From the NCBI GenBank assembly GCA_964505385.1, contig CAZDIA010000004.1:54079-118078 (forward strand): DNA of 64,000 nucleotides, given 5' to 3'. The notes below the pieces were generated by a model. It was not told where the DNA came from, did no database searches, and worked only from the letters and a program-made list of their open reading frames with translations. Positions within the stretch are counted from its first letter, which is position 1, and every line of letters starts with the position of its first letter. Of this stretch, positions 62,130 through 64,000 are shown piece by piece. Origin of the DNA: SLJN01 sp964505385 (GTDB lineage: Bacteria > Bacteroidota > Rhodothermia > Balneolales > Natronogracilivirgulaceae). The position numbers were made by a program, and so were the translations under genes.

Positions 62130-64000
62130 ATGAAACCATCACTTAATGTTAATTCTATGAGTGTGAAGACTCTTAGCAAGCCCACTTTGTTAGTTCCGGC
62201 GGATAGCAAATACAAGGTTCGTTCAGCATCAATAAAAAAGTTTAAAAAGGAAGATCTGATAGAGGTCTACCGTAATATGCTCTTATCACGAAGGCTCGAT
62301 GATAAGATGCTCACATTGTTAAAACAGGGCCGGGGTTTCTTCCATATTGGTGCCTCAGGCCATGAAGCCGTGCAACTTGCAGCAACCAACTGCATGACGC
62401 CCGGAAAAGACTGGGGGTTACCATATTACAGGGATATGGCATTTGCGCTGGGTATGGGTATGACTTCCAGGCAAATGTTATCGGCACATCTCAGCAAAGT
62501 GACTGATACTTCTCATGGAAAGCAAATGCCCTCACACTTTAATAGTTTTGATCAACGTATTGTTTCAGCTTCAAGTGCTATTGGTGCCCAGTATTTACCT
62601 GGGCTCGGAATAGGCCTTGCATCTAATTTTCTGGGCGAGGATGAAGTGGTGTATATATCGTCCGGGGATGGCGGAACTTCTGAGGGTTCGTTTTTTGAGT
62701 TACTTAACTGGGCATCTCGCAGTAAAACACCAACAATAATAGTCGTACAGGATAATAAATACGCAATTAGTGTACCTGTTAAAGATCAGACAAGCAACAA
62801 AAGCATTTCAAAGACGGTTAGCGGTTTTGAAAATCTGCAAATATTTGAGGTGGATGGTACAGATTTTTTTAATTCTTATGCCGCAATGGAGAAAGCGGTC
62901 AAGCACGCAAGAAGTGGTAAAGGTCCAACACTAATCCACGCTCATGTAGTGCGATTGCTGCCCCATTCTTCATCTGATGACCATACAAAGTATCGTGATC
63001 CTGAAGAGCTGGAGCAGGATAAATTGAATGACCCGATTAACAAGTTGGGTGATCGCCTTATTGAGGCTGACCTGGCTACCCAGGAAGAATTGGATCAACT
63101 TAAGGCTGATGTGAAGCAACAAGTAGATGAAGACACCAAATGGTGCATGGAGCAGGAAGATCCTAAGCCTGAAGACGGACTCAAATTTGTTTATTCTGAA
63201 AGAGACCCCGGTCTTAAGTATGAAAATAATAAGCCCGCCGGCGAACCTATCGTAATGATTGATGCTATCAATCATGCCATGCATGAAGAAATGGAGAAAA
63301 ATGAAAAGGTGATTGTCTACGGAGAGGATGTTGCCGGTGGAAAAGGTGGGGTATTCACTGCAACCAGGGGTCTTACCGAGAAATTCGGTGAACACCGTTG
63401 TTTTAATTCCCCATTAGCTGAGGCCTCCATTGTAGGTTCAGCAGTCGGAATGGCAATTAAAGGTTTCAGGCCAGTTGTTGAAATACAGTTTGGTGATTAC
63501 ATATGGCCTGCGATGCAGCAGTTGCGTAATCAATTGCCAACTTTGAGGTATCGCTCTCACAATCACTTTAGTGCACCGGTAGTTATTCGGGCTCCCATCG
63601 GTGGATACATCCACGGAGGGTTATGCCATAGCCAGAACATTGAGTCTATCTTTGGTCATATCCCAGGTTATAAAATTGCATTACCGAGTACAGCAGCTGA
63701 TGCAAAAGGATTGTTAAAAACCGCTATGCGAGGCGATGATCCGGTACTTTTCCTTGAGCACAAAGCTCTTTACCGCCAGGGATTTTCAAAAAGTCCTGAG
63801 CCGGATGAAGATTACCTGCTCGAGTTTGGCAAAGCCAAAATTCTGCGGGAAGGCTCGGATATGACTATCGTTACTTACGGAGCTATGGCCCAGAAGGCAA
63901 TGAATGCCGCCAAAGAATATGCCAAGCAGGGAGTTGATATTGAAGTAATCGATTTGAGGACGATCGTTCCATATGATGCTGAAACCGTCCATCAATCTGT
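62130..64000 (+). CDS. Fused alpha-beta E1 of a branched-chain/2-oxoacid dehydrogenase (3' end beyond window)
   Basis: Open from the ATG at 62130 (or 62157) to the right edge: 623 codons. The alpha part (about 45-370) has RRLDDKMLTLLKQGRGFFHI and GASGHEAVQLAATNC. It then shows YRDMAFALGMGMTSRQML and ISSGDGGTSEGSFFELLNWA (ThDP/Mg), with VQDNKYAIS. A linker (about 300-360) leads to the beta part: AINHAMHEEMEKNEKVIVYG, EDVAGGKGGVF, then FNSPLAEASIVGSAVGMAIK and FGDYIWPAMQQLRNQLPTLR. The fused arrangement is common in Bacteroidota for a 2-oxoacid dehydrogenase that oxidises branched-chain keto acids or, less likely, pyruvate. The enzyme makes acyl-CoA, including primers for branched fatty acids. 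Confidence 0.92.
   Translation, partial: MKPSLNVNSMSVKTLSKPTLLVPADSKYKVRSASIKKFKKEDLIEVYRNMLLSRRLDDKMLTLLKQGRGFFHIGASGHEAVQLAATNCMTPGKDWGLPYYRDMAFALGMGMTSRQMLSAHLSKVTDTSHGKQMPSHFNSFDQRIVSASSAIGAQYLPGLGIGLASNFLGEDEVVYISSGDGGTSEGSFFELLNWASRSKTPTIIVVQDNKYAISVPVKDQTSNKSISKTVSGFENLQIFEVDGTDFFNSYAAMEKAVKHARSGKGPTLIHAHVVRLLPHSSSDDHTKYRDPEELEQDKLNDPINKLGDRLIEADLATQEELDQLKADVKQQVDEDTKWCMEQEDPKPEDGLKFVYSERDPGLKYENNKPAGEPIVMIDAINHAMHEEMEKNEKVIVYGEDVAGGKGGVFTATRGLTEKFGEHRCFNSPLAEASIVGSAVGMAIKGFRPVVEIQFGDYIWPAMQQLRNQLPTLRYRSHNHFSAPVVIRAPIGGYIHGGLCHSQNIESIFGHIPGYKIALPSTAADAKGLLKTAMRGDDPVLFLEHKALYRQGFSKSPEPDEDYLLEFGKAKILREGSDMTIVTYGAMAQKAMNAAKEYAKQGVDIEVIDLRTIVPYDAETVHQS

Noticed and set aside
1..64000. tRNA, rRNA or CRISPR loci
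   Set aside because: No regularly spaced direct repeats with unique spacers, and no cloverleaf with a GGTTCGA-type T-arm, were noticed on either strand.

Overview
The window looks like the chromosome of an aerobic or facultative, heterotrophic member of the Bacteroidota/Rhodothermota/Balneolota group. I infer this from several features together: a class II (B12-dependent) ribonucleotide reductase, a serine palmitoyltransferase (sphingolipid synthesis), a fused 2-oxoacid dehydrogenase E1, a promoter of the TTTG / TAnnTTTG type, A/T-rich ribosome binding regions, frequent TTG or GTG starts, and strongly acidic exported proteins of the kind seen in salt-adapted bacteria. No rRNA, tRNA, CRISPR array, prophage or intact defence system was seen, so the lineage is an inference from gene content.

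Layout. 1-8 kb: the N-terminal part of a Xer-type recombinase (cut by the left edge), a membrane glycosyltransferase, a DUF952 protein, SerB, a UvrD/PcrA-type helicase and a DEAD-box RNA helicase. 7.8-15.3 kb: a broken STAS gene, a hemolysin III protein, the large nrdJ gene, then a small decayed patch. In that patch a RAYT-type transposase sits between a broken HI0074/HEPN-type gene and a broken fragment resembling the HsdR N-terminus; a Bor-like lipoprotein follows. 15.4-25 kb: FetAB-type transporter, aldo/keto reductase, two membrane proteins, an acidic lipoprotein, and an exported M14 peptidase with a D-aminoacylase-like amidohydrolase. 25-36 kb: ssb, a CNNM/CorC-type protein, ppc, htpG, and a ferredoxin plus KorAB. 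36.6-42 kb: a molybdopterin cluster (fused moaC-moaB divergent from moaD-moaA-moaE) and an NfnAB/SudAB-type flavoprotein pair. 42-57 kb: DinB and DUF2293 proteins, guaC, a CrtC-like protein, ilvD, tatC, glyA-rpiB, a DUF4159 protein, ettA, and a mutY/TIGR02757/exported protein/SDR block. 57-64 kb: a GT4 glycosyltransferase, serine palmitoyltransferase, a GNAT acyltransferase and the start of a fused E1 alpha-beta gene running off the right edge.

The most coherent functional group is at 56.4-62 kb. An extended SDR, a glycosyltransferase, serine palmitoyltransferase and a GNAT-family acyltransferase directly behind it could together make a (glyco)ceramide. The neighbouring E1 could supply branched acyl-CoA primers. 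This is inference from gene neighbourhood and family.

The intergenic DNA is unusually rich in palindromes and dispersed repeats. These include a complete MITE-like element (17049-17211) with inverted ends and a 4-bp target duplication, two partial relatives, nested palindromes at about 30.65-30.89, 36.40-36.51 and 47.25-47.34 kb, and a shared purine/pyrimidine-rich repeat at 5.9 and 19.0 kb.
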